Part shown: in pieces, positions 1-5,415 of the stretch
How the letters are laid out: each line of letters begins with the position of its first letter
How positions within the stretch are numbered: position 1 is the first letter of the stretch
NCBI GenBank assembly: GCA_030445695.1
Contig: JASUTF010000027.1
Span: 1-6,108 of the forward strand
Origin: Candidatus Iainarchaeum sp.
GTDB taxonomy: Archaea > Iainarchaeota > Iainarchaeia > JAADDC01
DNA length: 6,108 nucleotides
Direction of reading: 5' to 3'
The notes under the pieces: model-generated
Databases searched by the model: none
What the model was told of the DNA's origin: nothing
What the model saw: the letters and a program-made list of their open reading frames with translations, nothing else
Made by a program: the position numbers and the translations under genes

Positions 1-372
1 ATGAAGTCAGAAGTGAAGTCGGACCTCGGGGTTTTTTCGCTGGAGGACGCTATTAAGTTCGTGCTCAGCGCCGGCTACGACTGGAGAGAAAAGGGGAGCG
101 TGAGTGCGCTGCAGGAAAAGTACTCGGAGGTCCTTTCACTGGCTGCAGAAGGGGATTATGAGCGTGCGTATGCCGAGTCGAAGAACCTGCGTGAGCTCGT
201 TGAAGACGTGCTGAAGGGCGGGGTGGTGAAGGAGGAAGGGTTCAGGATTCCGGAGTGGGCATACGGCATCGTTTTATTGCTGGGCGTGGTAATATTATGG
301 AAGATGTTAGGAGGGCGTGGTGGTAATGAAGAAGTGGACGAGGGCTTTGACTACAGCTATGATCTTGCTTAG
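1..372 (+). CDS. Helical protein with C-terminal membrane anchor, unknown function (possibly the 3' part of a longer gene)
   Basis: I do not recognise this protein. The open frame gives 123 residues. Residues about 13-75 look alpha-helical and charged, with an alanine/glutamate/tyrosine pattern (AAEGDYERAYAES). A single hydrophobic segment at about residues 87-104 (IVLLLGVVILW core) follows, then a short Gly-rich, acidic tail. No signal peptide is visible at the N-terminus. This arrangement is common at the C-terminal end of archaeal exported, surface-anchored proteins, so the true start may lie upstream of the window. The ATG at base 1 cannot be tested because no upstream sequence is present. 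The 3' end overlaps the next gene, which is also a membrane-anchored protein, by 47 bases. The two are probably co-transcribed and may act together at the cell surface; that is inference from context. The coding status is supported by the clean open frame, the well-formed anchor and the tight coupling. Confidence 0.7.
   Translation: MKSEVKSDLGVFSLEDAIKFVLSAGYDWREKGSVSALQEKYSEVLSLAAEGDYERAYAESKNLRELVEDVLKGGVVKEEGFRIPEWAYGIVLLLGVVILWKMLGGRGGNEEVDEGFDYSYDLA
310..314 (+). promoter_or_regulatory. Shine-Dalgarno site (GGAGG) for the exported protein gene
   Basis: GGAGG lies 11 bases before the ATG at 326, inside the coding sequence of the upstream gene. The spacing is long for that ATG. It would be 5 bases for the GTG at 320, so the choice between the two starts is not decided by this site alone. 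Translation of the second gene probably depends partly on ribosomes finishing the first. Confidence 0.5.
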
Positions 373-1105
373 CATTGTTGCCCCGGCTTTCGCGGAGGTT
401 CTGCTCTCCGTGGACTGTCCGGCCAGCGTTTACAAGTATGAGCTGTTCACGTGTCGAGTAACGCTCTACAACGACTCCACCACGGACACGAGTATCGACT
501 ACCTTGTGAAATTCGAGAAGGGGAAGGCAGCCCTCCAGGACTTCGAAGCACTGGGCATGGAGGGAGATATCGAAATCCCTGCACTCACGAAGAAAACGGT
601 AGAGTTTAACTGCTGGGCCAAAGAGAGTGGAAAGGACGCTTTCATATTCAACTACGGGCGGGGGAAGATTGACGCCCTGATCGCAAAGGGCATTATGATC
701 AGCAGCCCCCCGATCTACATCAACATGAACGAGGCGAGCGTTACTGCAGGCAGGAGGAACACCCTGAAGACGGAAGTGGTGGGCAACGGCTATTTCGTGC
801 GGATTGAGTTCAAATACCCGCCCGGGATCCTCGGACCGCAGAAGATTGATTTGGGCGATGTGGAGGACAGCAAGGCGATCTCACTGGATCTTTCACCGGA
901 TCCATACCTCGTCGGGGCGCAGTACGTGGACGCTTACATATACTTCACCGACGACAAGGGCGAGCACGTGCTCATGCAGAGGATAAAGCTCAGCGTCACG
1001 CCGTCCTTCTACCTGCTGGCGGTGGCCATAGCTCTTCTCGTCGTGCTTCTGGTTGCGGTGGCCATTACGCGCCGCAGAAAAAAGAAGGAAGAGTCAGGTT
1101 CGTAG
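326..1105 (+). CDS. Exported membrane-anchored protein with beta-rich (Ig-like) outer region
   Basis: This 259-residue protein probably faces the outside of the cell and is held by its C-terminus; its function is unknown. Residues 1-23 form a textbook signal peptide: MKKWTR, then a hydrophobic core, then a cleavage site after AFA. Residues 24-226 have alternating hydrophobic patterns typical of two beta-sandwich domains, resembling the CARDB/NEW3-type repeats of archaeal surface proteins; that likeness is by eye only. C31, C43 and C96 could include a disulphide pair. A transmembrane helix at about 228-248 is followed by a basic stop-transfer tail (RRRKKK). I chose the ATG at 326 because it starts the signal peptide cleanly. 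In-frame GTG codons at 317 and 320 would add only two or three residues. The gene overlaps the preceding anchored protein by 47 bases and converges on the GTPase gene with a 12-base overlap of stop regions. Confidence 0.85.
   Translation: MKKWTRALTTAMILLSIVAPAFAEVLLSVDCPASVYKYELFTCRVTLYNDSTTDTSIDYLVKFEKGKAALQDFEALGMEGDIEIPALTKKTVEFNCWAKESGKDAFIFNYGRGKIDALIAKGIMISSPPIYINMNEASVTAGRRNTLKTEVVGNGYFVRIEFKYPPGILGPQKIDLGDVEDSKAISLDLSPDPYLVGAQYVDAYIYFTDDKGEHVLMQRIKLSVTPSFYLLAVAIALLVVLLVAVAITRRRKKKEESGS
1078..1083 (-). terminator. Candidate U-tract terminator of the PIN-ATPase/HemK2/GTPase operon
   Basis: Reading the minus strand, the GTPase stop codon is followed after about ten pyrimidine-rich bases by six consecutive T (CTCTTCCTTCTTTTTT). 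Archaeal RNA polymerase stops at oligo-T runs without needing a hairpin. The run lies inside the opposing gene, where the complementary A-run encodes part of its basic RRRKKK tail. That leaves coincidence from codon use as the alternative explanation. Confidence 0.45.
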
Positions 1106-2221
1106 TTCCACCACGTCCCCGTCCTTTAACTCGTAGTCCGGGCCCACCACCTGCCCGGGAAACTTTGCGGAGCCCCAGACGCGGGCGTGCTTCACCTCCT
1201 TGCCACGCAGCACGCGGGCAGCGAGGTCGCGAACCGTGTCCCCCTTTCTCAACACAACCGGTTCCGGCGATGGATCTTCCCGTGGCGGCTTTGTGTAGAC
1301 CCGTATGAGGCCCAGCTTCTCGAAGAGTTCCTCCTTGACCTCATCCATCGCATCGTCCCGGTAGATGACCTTCTCCACGTTCGGAATAGACAAGAACGCC
1401 TTGACGTTTCTTTCATCAGCCAGTTCTGCCTTGTTGCCCAGCAGTATCGTCGGCAGAAAGCGTGCCGACTCGTTTACTGCAAGAATGAAGTCCCCTGGCG
1501 TAGTGCGTTCGAGGAAGGTCACGGTAGCACTGTGGATCCCATACGTATGAAGGATGTCTATGTATGTCTTCCTGTCTCCCACCATGAACGACTCGCCTAT
1601 GAACTCGAAGCCGCCGGAGTAGCGTTTCTCAATACGCACGTTGGGCGGTCGCTTGTTCAGGTAGATGTCTTCAGAGCGGAGAAATTCCACGAGCGTCTTC
1701 ACCTGCTCCACGGGATCCTGGGTGAGATCTATGACCAGGATGATGGCGTCTGTCGCCCGCATCGTTGCCAGCCCTATCCTCCCCATCTTGGATTCATCGT
1801 AGCCCTCAAAGTATGATGGGACCTCGACGAGCTGGACTTTTCCTCCCTTTACGTCCATCATTCCCGGGGTCGGCTCCGTGGTGGCAAGTGGGTACTCCAT
1901 GGGCTTTACGGGCGCGTTGGTGAGTTTTGACAGGATGTACGTTTTTCCGGAGTTTGGGAAGCCGAACAGCACCGCCTGGAAGCCCTCCTTCGGTATGAGC
2001 CGGACCCCTCCGCCTCCGCTCTTCCTCTCCGCCTCTTTCTGCAGTTCTCTCTTCAGTTCTGCGAGGCGGCGGTATATGAATGCTCTCAAGTTCTCGGCGC
2101 CCTTGTGCTTTGGCATGTACTTTATGGCTTCCTGCAGGGCGGCTATCTTCTCCTTGGTCGTTCTGGCTGACGAGTATCGCTCCCACGCCTTTTCGAACTC
2201 CGGCGACGCGTTTATGGGCAT
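1094..2221 (-). CDS. DRG/Obg-like GTPase-fold protein with C-terminal TGS domain, altered G motifs
   Basis: This 375-residue protein belongs by pattern to the DRG (developmentally regulated GTP-binding) branch of Obg-like proteins, which bind ribosomes or tRNA. An N-terminal helical region (about 1-66) includes a DRG-like HKGAENLRAFIYRRLAELK stretch. The P-loop is GFPNSGKT (87-94), with a Thr-rich switch I region (T114/T115). The DRG insert ending in YGIHSATV (227-234) follows, then LGLIRVYTKPP (303-313) leading into a TGS domain (about 322-375). Unusually, the G3 position reads EVPS (133-136) instead of DxPG. G4 reads NKAE (263-266) instead of NKxD, and the G5 SA motif is replaced by YRDDA (287-291). 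Nucleotide specificity or hydrolysis may therefore be changed. I chose the ATG at 2221 because GGTGA sits 4 bases upstream. A longer reading from 2368 would overlap the methyltransferase by 157 bases and adds non-conserved sequence. It is the last gene of the operon. Confidence 0.88.
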   Translation of the reverse strand: MPINASPEFEKAWERYSSARTTKEKIAALQEAIKYMPKHKGAENLRAFIYRRLAELKRELQKEAERKSGGGGVRLIPKEGFQAVLFGFPNSGKTYILSKLTNAPVKPMEYPLATTEPTPGMMDVKGGKVQLVEVPSYFEGYDESKMGRIGLATMRATDAIILVIDLTQDPVEQVKTLVEFLRSEDIYLNKRPPNVRIEKRYSGGFEFIGESFMVGDRKTYIDILHTYGIHSATVTFLERTTPGDFILAVNESARFLPTILLGNKAELADERNVKAFLSIPNVEKVIYRDDAMDEVKEELFEKLGLIRVYTKPPREDPSPEPVVLRKGDTVRDLAARVLRGKEVKHARVWGSAKFPGQVVGPDYELKDGDVVELRT

Positions 2222-2793
2222 GGCTTCACCGCCCTGATGACGTAGAGCGTCTCCAGGAAGAATTGTTCCTGCGCCATTATGTCCACGCGGTATCCCTTCT
2301 CCTCGAGGATTTCCATGGTTTTTGCAGGGTTGTTCAGCGACGAATGCACGAGGAGGAGAACACCGCACGGTTTCAGGTATCTGTCAAACTCTTTCAAGAA
2401 CCGGTCAAGCACCGCTCTTCCGTCTTCGCCGCCGCTCCACGCCACGTCGTAGTCAGGATCGTCTTCCGTACCGGGCAAATAGGGAGGGTTGAACGCGATA
2501 ACATCGAACTCGCCGGTTACGTTCTCGAACAGGTCTGACTGGAAGGCCCTGATCTTCACACCGCTCTTCTCTGCGTTGTGAAGTGTGCACTCCGCTGCCC
2601 GCGGGTTTATATCCACTGCAGTTACTTCAGCGCCCCGCACGGCGGCAGTTATAGAGACGATGCCGGAGCCGCAGCCAATCTCCAGGAACTTCTTGCCTTT
2701 GAGTTCCATTGAGTTCACTACATCTGCCAGCATGTAGGAATCGTCGGAGGGCGGGTAGACACCGGGAAAAACATCAATAACAACTTCCCTCAC
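2212..2793 (-). CDS. HemK2-type protein N5-glutamine methyltransferase (release factor aRF1 modification)
   Basis: This 193-residue class I methyltransferase matches the short archaeal/eukaryotic HemK2 (Mtq2, N6AMT1) type, which lacks the N-terminal domain of bacterial PrmC. Family members methylate the glutamine of the GGQ loop of the class I release factor using S-adenosylmethionine, usually as a complex with Trm112. Visible motifs are VYPPSDDSYMLAD (12-24, the HemK2 N-terminal signature), EIGCGSG (38-44, SAM binding), VDIN with D61 for the SAM ribose, and the catalytic NPPYLP (102-107) that defines glutamine/adenine N-methylation. The length is normal for the subfamily. The start is GTG at 2793, in a GTGA overlap with the stop of the PIN-ATPase gene, with GAGGTG 8 bases upstream. 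The stop overlaps the GTPase start by 10 bases. No Trm112 gene is in the window. The main alternative is another substrate, such as the histone or arsenic substrates reported for the human homologue. Confidence 0.92.
   Translation of the reverse strand: MREVVIDVFPGVYPPSDDSYMLADVVNSMELKGKKFLEIGCGSGIVSITAAVRGAEVTAVDINPRAAECTLHNAEKSGVKIRAFQSDLFENVTGEFDVIAFNPPYLPGTEDDPDYDVAWSGGEDGRAVLDRFLKEFDRYLKPCGVLLLVHSSLNNPAKTMEILEEKGYRVDIMAQEQFFLETLYVIRAVKPCP
2226..2230 (-). promoter_or_regulatory. Shine-Dalgarno site (GGTGA) that fixes the GTPase start
   Basis: GGTGA lies 4 bases before the ATG at 2221 and within the last codons of the methyltransferase gene. It supports the short N-terminus and translational coupling, because the upstream stop (2214-2212) lies just past the new start. 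Confidence 0.7.
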
Positions 2794-4595
2794 TGCACTT
2801 CCACCTCAATCCTCTTGCCTGCGCGCCTGGCGAACTTGATTATCTCACCAAGTTCTGTATTCTTCTTTACCTTGACCACTCCCTTCTTGTTTGCCTTCGC
2901 GTAGCCCACTTCTTCTCCATCTACCAGTATCTTTACAAAGCGGTTCTTCGCGTTCTTCCCGGCCTGAATGATGAAATACTTCGGTGTTTCCTTTACTGAG
3001 ACCCTGCCAGAACCTTTCTCTTCCTCCATGGGGCGGACGTCGATGCTCATACCAACAGCGTTCTCAAGAGAACTTATGTTAGTTCCTTTACGGCCAATTA
3101 TGTGCGGTATGTCTTCAGGATAGGCGTAGAGGATCACCTTGTTGCCCTTGAGCTCTATTTTGAATGGCACGTCCAGAAGCCGCTCCAGTTCCAGCCGGAT
3201 TGCCTTTTCAGCGTGCTGCTCAACTGGGGTCTTCTTCTCTCCTTCCCTGACGGGCACGACGAATGTCTCTTCTCCGTATGTGTATATCTCAAACTCCAGT
3301 TCGCCTGTCTCGAAGTCCCGCACCTCCACGACCGGTCGCGCAAGGTCTTCGTCTGTCATCCCGGTGGGAACCTTCACGGTCAGGTCCAGCGAGTATACCT
3401 TCTCGACGTCACCGCCCTCTATGAATATGACTGTGTCGACGACCTGCGGTATGATTCCAAGCTCCAGACGACGTACGAACCGCTGGATCGCCTCTATGGG
3501 CGTGGAGGCGTGAACAACACCGATCATCCCCACGCCCGCCATGCGCATATCCGCAAAGATCTCGAAGTCCCTAGTCTTTCTGACCTCGTCAAAGACCGTG
3601 TAGTCCGGGCGGAGAAGGAGGAGGATATCTCCAGTTCCCTCCATGTCTCCCTCCAGTGGAGCGTACTGTGATATGGTGTCGTCCACCTGCAGGTCCCTGG
3701 GCGACTCCATGGTCTTCACGATCTTCCCCTTGGACGCGTAGAACTCGGCGAGTGCCTGTGCAAACGTGGATTTACCGGAACCGGGCGGTCCGGCAATGAG
3801 GATGCCCTCTGCCTTCTCTTCCAGACGCCTGAGCAGCTTGTCGGATATGCTGTAATCGTCCAGCGTCGTCTTGACGAGCGGTTTGACGATGGTAATCTCC
3901 CATGCGTCAGAGAAGGGCGGGTGGGCAATGACTATCCTATAGTTCTTGTACTGGACCACCGTTGCGCCCTCGTATTCCCTCTCGATGTAGGCGTTGGGCT
4001 CGCGCGACGCACGCTCCACGATTTCCTTCGCAATCCTCTTCACGTCCTCCTCGCTCAACGGCTTGTCCGATATATTGACGAGTTTGAACCTGCCCGGCAG
4101 ACCCTTCTTTGCCATAGGCGGGACGTTGGCGCGCAGGTGCACGGACATTGTTTTACCGTCGAAATACTTCACGAACTCCGGTTCGCCGTGAACAGCGATG
4201 GGGGCCACATACATCACTTCAAGACCGTAGGCCGCCGCGACGTCTGCCTGCACCTTATCGGATGTGATGAAAAGCGCGTTCCTCTCCCTAGCCAGTTCTC
4301 GAATGAGGGAATCTACCATGCCGAACTTTCCCCATCTTATTTCCTCCGGCGAGGGCCTCCTCCCTGCAAACTCGATGGTGATTTTGCCATCTTTTGCCAT
4401 CTGCTGCAGTCGTTTCATCTCGTCCAGACCTACAAAGCCGGTGTCCTTCTTCTTGTTTGCCTGCACCTCCAGCTCGGTCATGGTGGCGTTGTGGATTATA
4501 ATTTTTGCTCCCTTAAGCTCTCCCGACTCGACGAGACTTGAGACCACTGCATTGATGATCGCCGACGTGTCGGGGACTACTACCTTCTGCTGCAT
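2790..4595 (-). CDS. PIN domain–ATPase–KH domain protein (archaeal PINA-type, COG1855-like)
   Basis: This 601-residue protein has the three-part layout of the widespread archaeal PIN/ATPase/KH family. The Sulfolobus member, PINA, is reported as a hexameric ATPase acting with Holliday-junction proteins; RNA processing is the other proposed role. The N-terminal PIN nuclease domain (about 1-132) keeps the acidic set D9, E41, D95 and D113, so it looks active. A PilT/VirB11-like ATPase core follows, with Walker A GPPGSGKST (269-277), Walker B TVFDE (333-337) and a conserved VVHAS stretch (360-364). A KH domain (about 478-515) carries the GRKG loop at 501-504, which binds single-stranded nucleic acid. 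A basic C-terminal tail (about 535-601) completes it. I chose the ATG at 4595 because VVVPDTSAII then falls at the expected N-terminus and a TATA box sits 27 bases upstream; the 18 residues of a longer frame are unlike the family. It is first in a three-gene operon and probably leaderless. Confidence 0.95.
   Translation of the reverse strand: MQQKVVVPDTSAIINAVVSSLVESGELKGAKIIIHNATMTELEVQANKKKDTGFVGLDEMKRLQQMAKDGKITIEFAGRRPSPEEIRWGKFGMVDSLIRELARERNALFITSDKVQADVAAAYGLEVMYVAPIAVHGEPEFVKYFDGKTMSVHLRANVPPMAKKGLPGRFKLVNISDKPLSEEDVKRIAKEIVERASREPNAYIEREYEGATVVQYKNYRIVIAHPPFSDAWEITIVKPLVKTTLDDYSISDKLLRRLEEKAEGILIAGPPGSGKSTFAQALAEFYASKGKIVKTMESPRDLQVDDTISQYAPLEGDMEGTGDILLLLRPDYTVFDEVRKTRDFEIFADMRMAGVGMIGVVHASTPIEAIQRFVRRLELGIIPQVVDTVIFIEGGDVEKVYSLDLTVKVPTGMTDEDLARPVVEVRDFETGELEFEIYTYGEETFVVPVREGEKKTPVEQHAEKAIRLELERLLDVPFKIELKGNKVILYAYPEDIPHIIGRKGTNISSLENAVGMSIDVRPMEEEKGSGRVSVKETPKYFIIQAGKNAKNRFVKILVDGEEVGYAKANKKGVVKVKKNTELGEIIKFARRAGKRIEVEVQ
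2802..2807 (-). promoter_or_regulatory. Shine-Dalgarno site (GAGGTG) for the HemK2 gene
   Basis: GAGGTG lies 8 bases before the GTG start at 2793, in the last codons of the PIN-ATPase gene. It justifies a GTG start that overlaps the upstream stop as GTGA. Confidence 0.75.
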
Positions 4596-4618
4596 GTATA
4601 AAAACTGCGGAGCAAGGG

Positions 4619-4625
4619 TATTTAA
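4619..4625 (-). promoter_or_regulatory. TATA box of the PIN-ATPase operon
   Basis: TTAAATA on the minus strand is centred at 4622, 27 bases before the A of the ATG at 4595. In archaea transcription normally starts about 26-27 bases downstream of the TATA centre, which puts the transcript start at the start codon. No SD sequence precedes this ATG, which agrees with a leaderless mRNA. A 6-base inverted repeat (GCAAGG 4612-4617, CCTTGC 4639-4644) flanks the box and could be an operator, though it is short enough to be chance. Confidence 0.65.
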
Positions 4626-4682
4626 GGCGATGATGAGGCCTTGCCCCACTGACCGGTGAGGAAACCTTTCAGCCCTGAGCCG

Positions 4683-4689
4683 TTTTTAA
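4683..4689 (+). promoter_or_regulatory. TATA box of the small conserved gene
   Basis: TTTTTAA on the plus strand is centred at 4686, 26 bases before the ATG at 4712. As for the divergent gene, this spacing and the absence of any SD (the leader is GATTTCCGTTCCGTTCCCTGC-like, pyrimidine-rich) indicate transcription starting at or next to the start codon. Confidence 0.6.
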
Positions 4690-4711
4690 CGATTTCCGTT
4701 CCGTTCCCTGC

Positions 4712-4987
4712 ATGGAGGCGCGCGTTTACAAGATCGTGGACAAGGCAAAGGCAAAAGAGGTTCTTGAGACGGACGAAGTAAAGCGTTTCGGATACATACA
4801 GCGTGACGGGGCAACCCTCGGTGTTGGGGAGGGTGATTACGTCTACATAGAGGCGACCCCAGAGATCTTTAAGCTTATAGAAGAGTCAGGTGCCTTTGAA
4901 CGCCCCGAGAACGAGGAAGAGGTAAAGAAGAAGATCCAAGAAGAGCAGGAAGCAGCTATGGGCGGCGTGGGCTTTCTCGGTATGTAG
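4712..4987 (+). CDS. Small conserved-looking archaeal protein, unknown function (possibly DUF5749-like)
   Basis: The product has 91 residues. The first 60 or so have alternating beta and helix patterns with RFGYIQRDGATLGV (25-38) and GDYVYIEATPE (41-51), suggesting a compact beta-rich fold. A helical E/K-rich stretch follows (about 67-83), and the protein ends in a Gly/Met-rich tail (AMGGVGFLGM). From memory this recalls small archaeal proteins with a KRxGYIxRDGxxLG pattern (the DUF5749 beta-barrel group). That assignment is uncertain and gives no function. The protein is soluble, with no signal or membrane segment. The ATG at 4712 is supported by a TATA box centred 26 bases upstream; no SD is present, so a leaderless mRNA is likely. 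It diverges from the PIN-ATPase operon and converges on the RuBisCO-linked gene, overlapping it by 32 bases. Confidence 0.85.
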   Translation: MEARVYKIVDKAKAKEVLETDEVKRFGYIQRDGATLGVGEGDYVYIEATPEIFKLIEESGAFERPENEEEVKKKIQEEQEAAMGGVGFLGM

Positions 4988-5405
4988 CCCGCGTAAGTGC
5001 CTCTATATCCCTTTTTAGCTGCCACTTTATCCGTCCCATCTTGTTTTTAGGGGGCCTCTCCGGCAGGCGTTCTGGGGAAATGGTGCCGAGAGAGACCTCT
5101 GCGGCTGATTCGAGATACTGTTCCGGGGTCGGTCTCGTTGGCAGTTCTCGGCCGTATCTTTTCGCCAATGCATGGATCTTCTTTGCAAATTCAGGATCCT
5201 GCTTTGCCCGTTCAATAATGCTCTGGATTGCCAGATCCGTATATGTGGCCCATGAAAGACGGGGATCTCTCAAGGCAAAAATAAGGGCCCTGAGGCCCCT
5301 GATTTCCTCGTGTCCGAGGTTCTCAAATTCCGCCGACTGGAGAAGCCCGTGTTTCTTGAGTGCCGCGGCAATTTCCTCGAAGTATTTCCTGTGTTTTTCA
5401 TCCAT
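4956..5405 (-). CDS. Unrecognised 149-residue protein coupled to RuBisCO
   Basis: I do not recognise this family. The first 85 residues look mainly helical and amphipathic (for example EEIAAALKKHGLL 10-22 and a helix at about 55-84). LRALIFALRDPRLSW (38-52) is the most conserved-looking stretch. A Pro-rich linker follows from about residue 88 (LPTRPTPEQY), and the tail is basic (KWQLKRD, ending in RRP). There is no signal peptide, membrane helix or cysteine cluster, so it is probably a small cytosolic protein. The ATG at 5405 is chosen because AGGTGATC, complementary to the 16S rRNA 3' end, lies just upstream. An in-frame ATG at 5474 would intrude 65 bases into RuBisCO. The gene starts 4 bases after the RuBisCO stop, so the two are surely co-transcribed and probably translationally coupled. 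Its last 10 codons overlap the 3' end of the convergent small gene. A role with RuBisCO is inferred from context only. Confidence 0.82.
   Translation of the reverse strand: MDEKHRKYFEEIAAALKKHGLLQSAEFENLGHEEIRGLRALIFALRDPRLSWATYTDLAIQSIIERAKQDPEFAKKIHALAKRYGRELPTRPTPEQYLESAAEVSLGTISPERLPERPPKNKMGRIKWQLKRDIEALTRATYRESPRRP
5012..5048 (+). terminator. Candidate oligo-T terminators of the small conserved gene
   Basis: Two TTTTT runs (5012-5016 and 5044-5048) lie 25 and 57 bases past the stop of the small gene on the plus strand. Each is a plausible archaeal U-tract stop. Both are antisense to the opposing gene, where they correspond to lysine AAA codons, so they may simply reflect its coding. 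Confidence 0.4.
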
Positions 5406-5407
5406 GC

Positions 5408-5415
5408 GATCACCT
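5408..5415 (-). promoter_or_regulatory. Strong Shine-Dalgarno (AGGTGATC) containing the RuBisCO stop codon
   Basis: AGGTGATC lies 2 bases before the ATG at 5405 (GGTG is 5 bases away). The TGA inside it (5412-5410) is the RuBisCO stop codon. The ribosome ending RuBisCO therefore stands on the initiation site of the next gene, which favours re-initiation and a fixed ratio of the two products. Confidence 0.8.

Noticed and set aside
1187-1816. Plus-strand open frame (209 codons) opposite the GTPase gene
   Set aside because: It is antisense to the recognised GTPase and shows no conserved motif or initiation signal.
2222-2368. N-terminal extension of the GTPase by 49 residues
   Set aside because: The extra residues are low-complexity Pro/Gly/Arg/His and overlap the methyltransferase by 157 bases. 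The SD supports the ATG at 2221.
3921-4541. Long plus-strand open frame (206 codons) opposite the PIN-ATPase gene
   Set aside because: It lies wholly antisense to a clearly conserved protein. Its translation is His/Leu/Arg-rich with no recognisable domain, and no promoter or SD precedes it.
4596-4604. Second TATA-like stretch (TTTTTATA, minus strand) touching the PIN-ATPase start codon
   Set aside because: A start 26 bases downstream would fall inside the coding sequence and remove essential PIN residues. The TTAAATA box fits better.
4596-4649. N-terminal extension of the PIN-ATPase by 18 residues from 4649
   Set aside because: It would place the TATA box inside the coding region, and the PIN domain already begins right after the ATG at 4595.
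4669-4678. Short palindrome TCAGCCCTGA in the divergent intergenic region
   Set aside because: The four-base arms with a two-base spacer are too short to stand out from chance.
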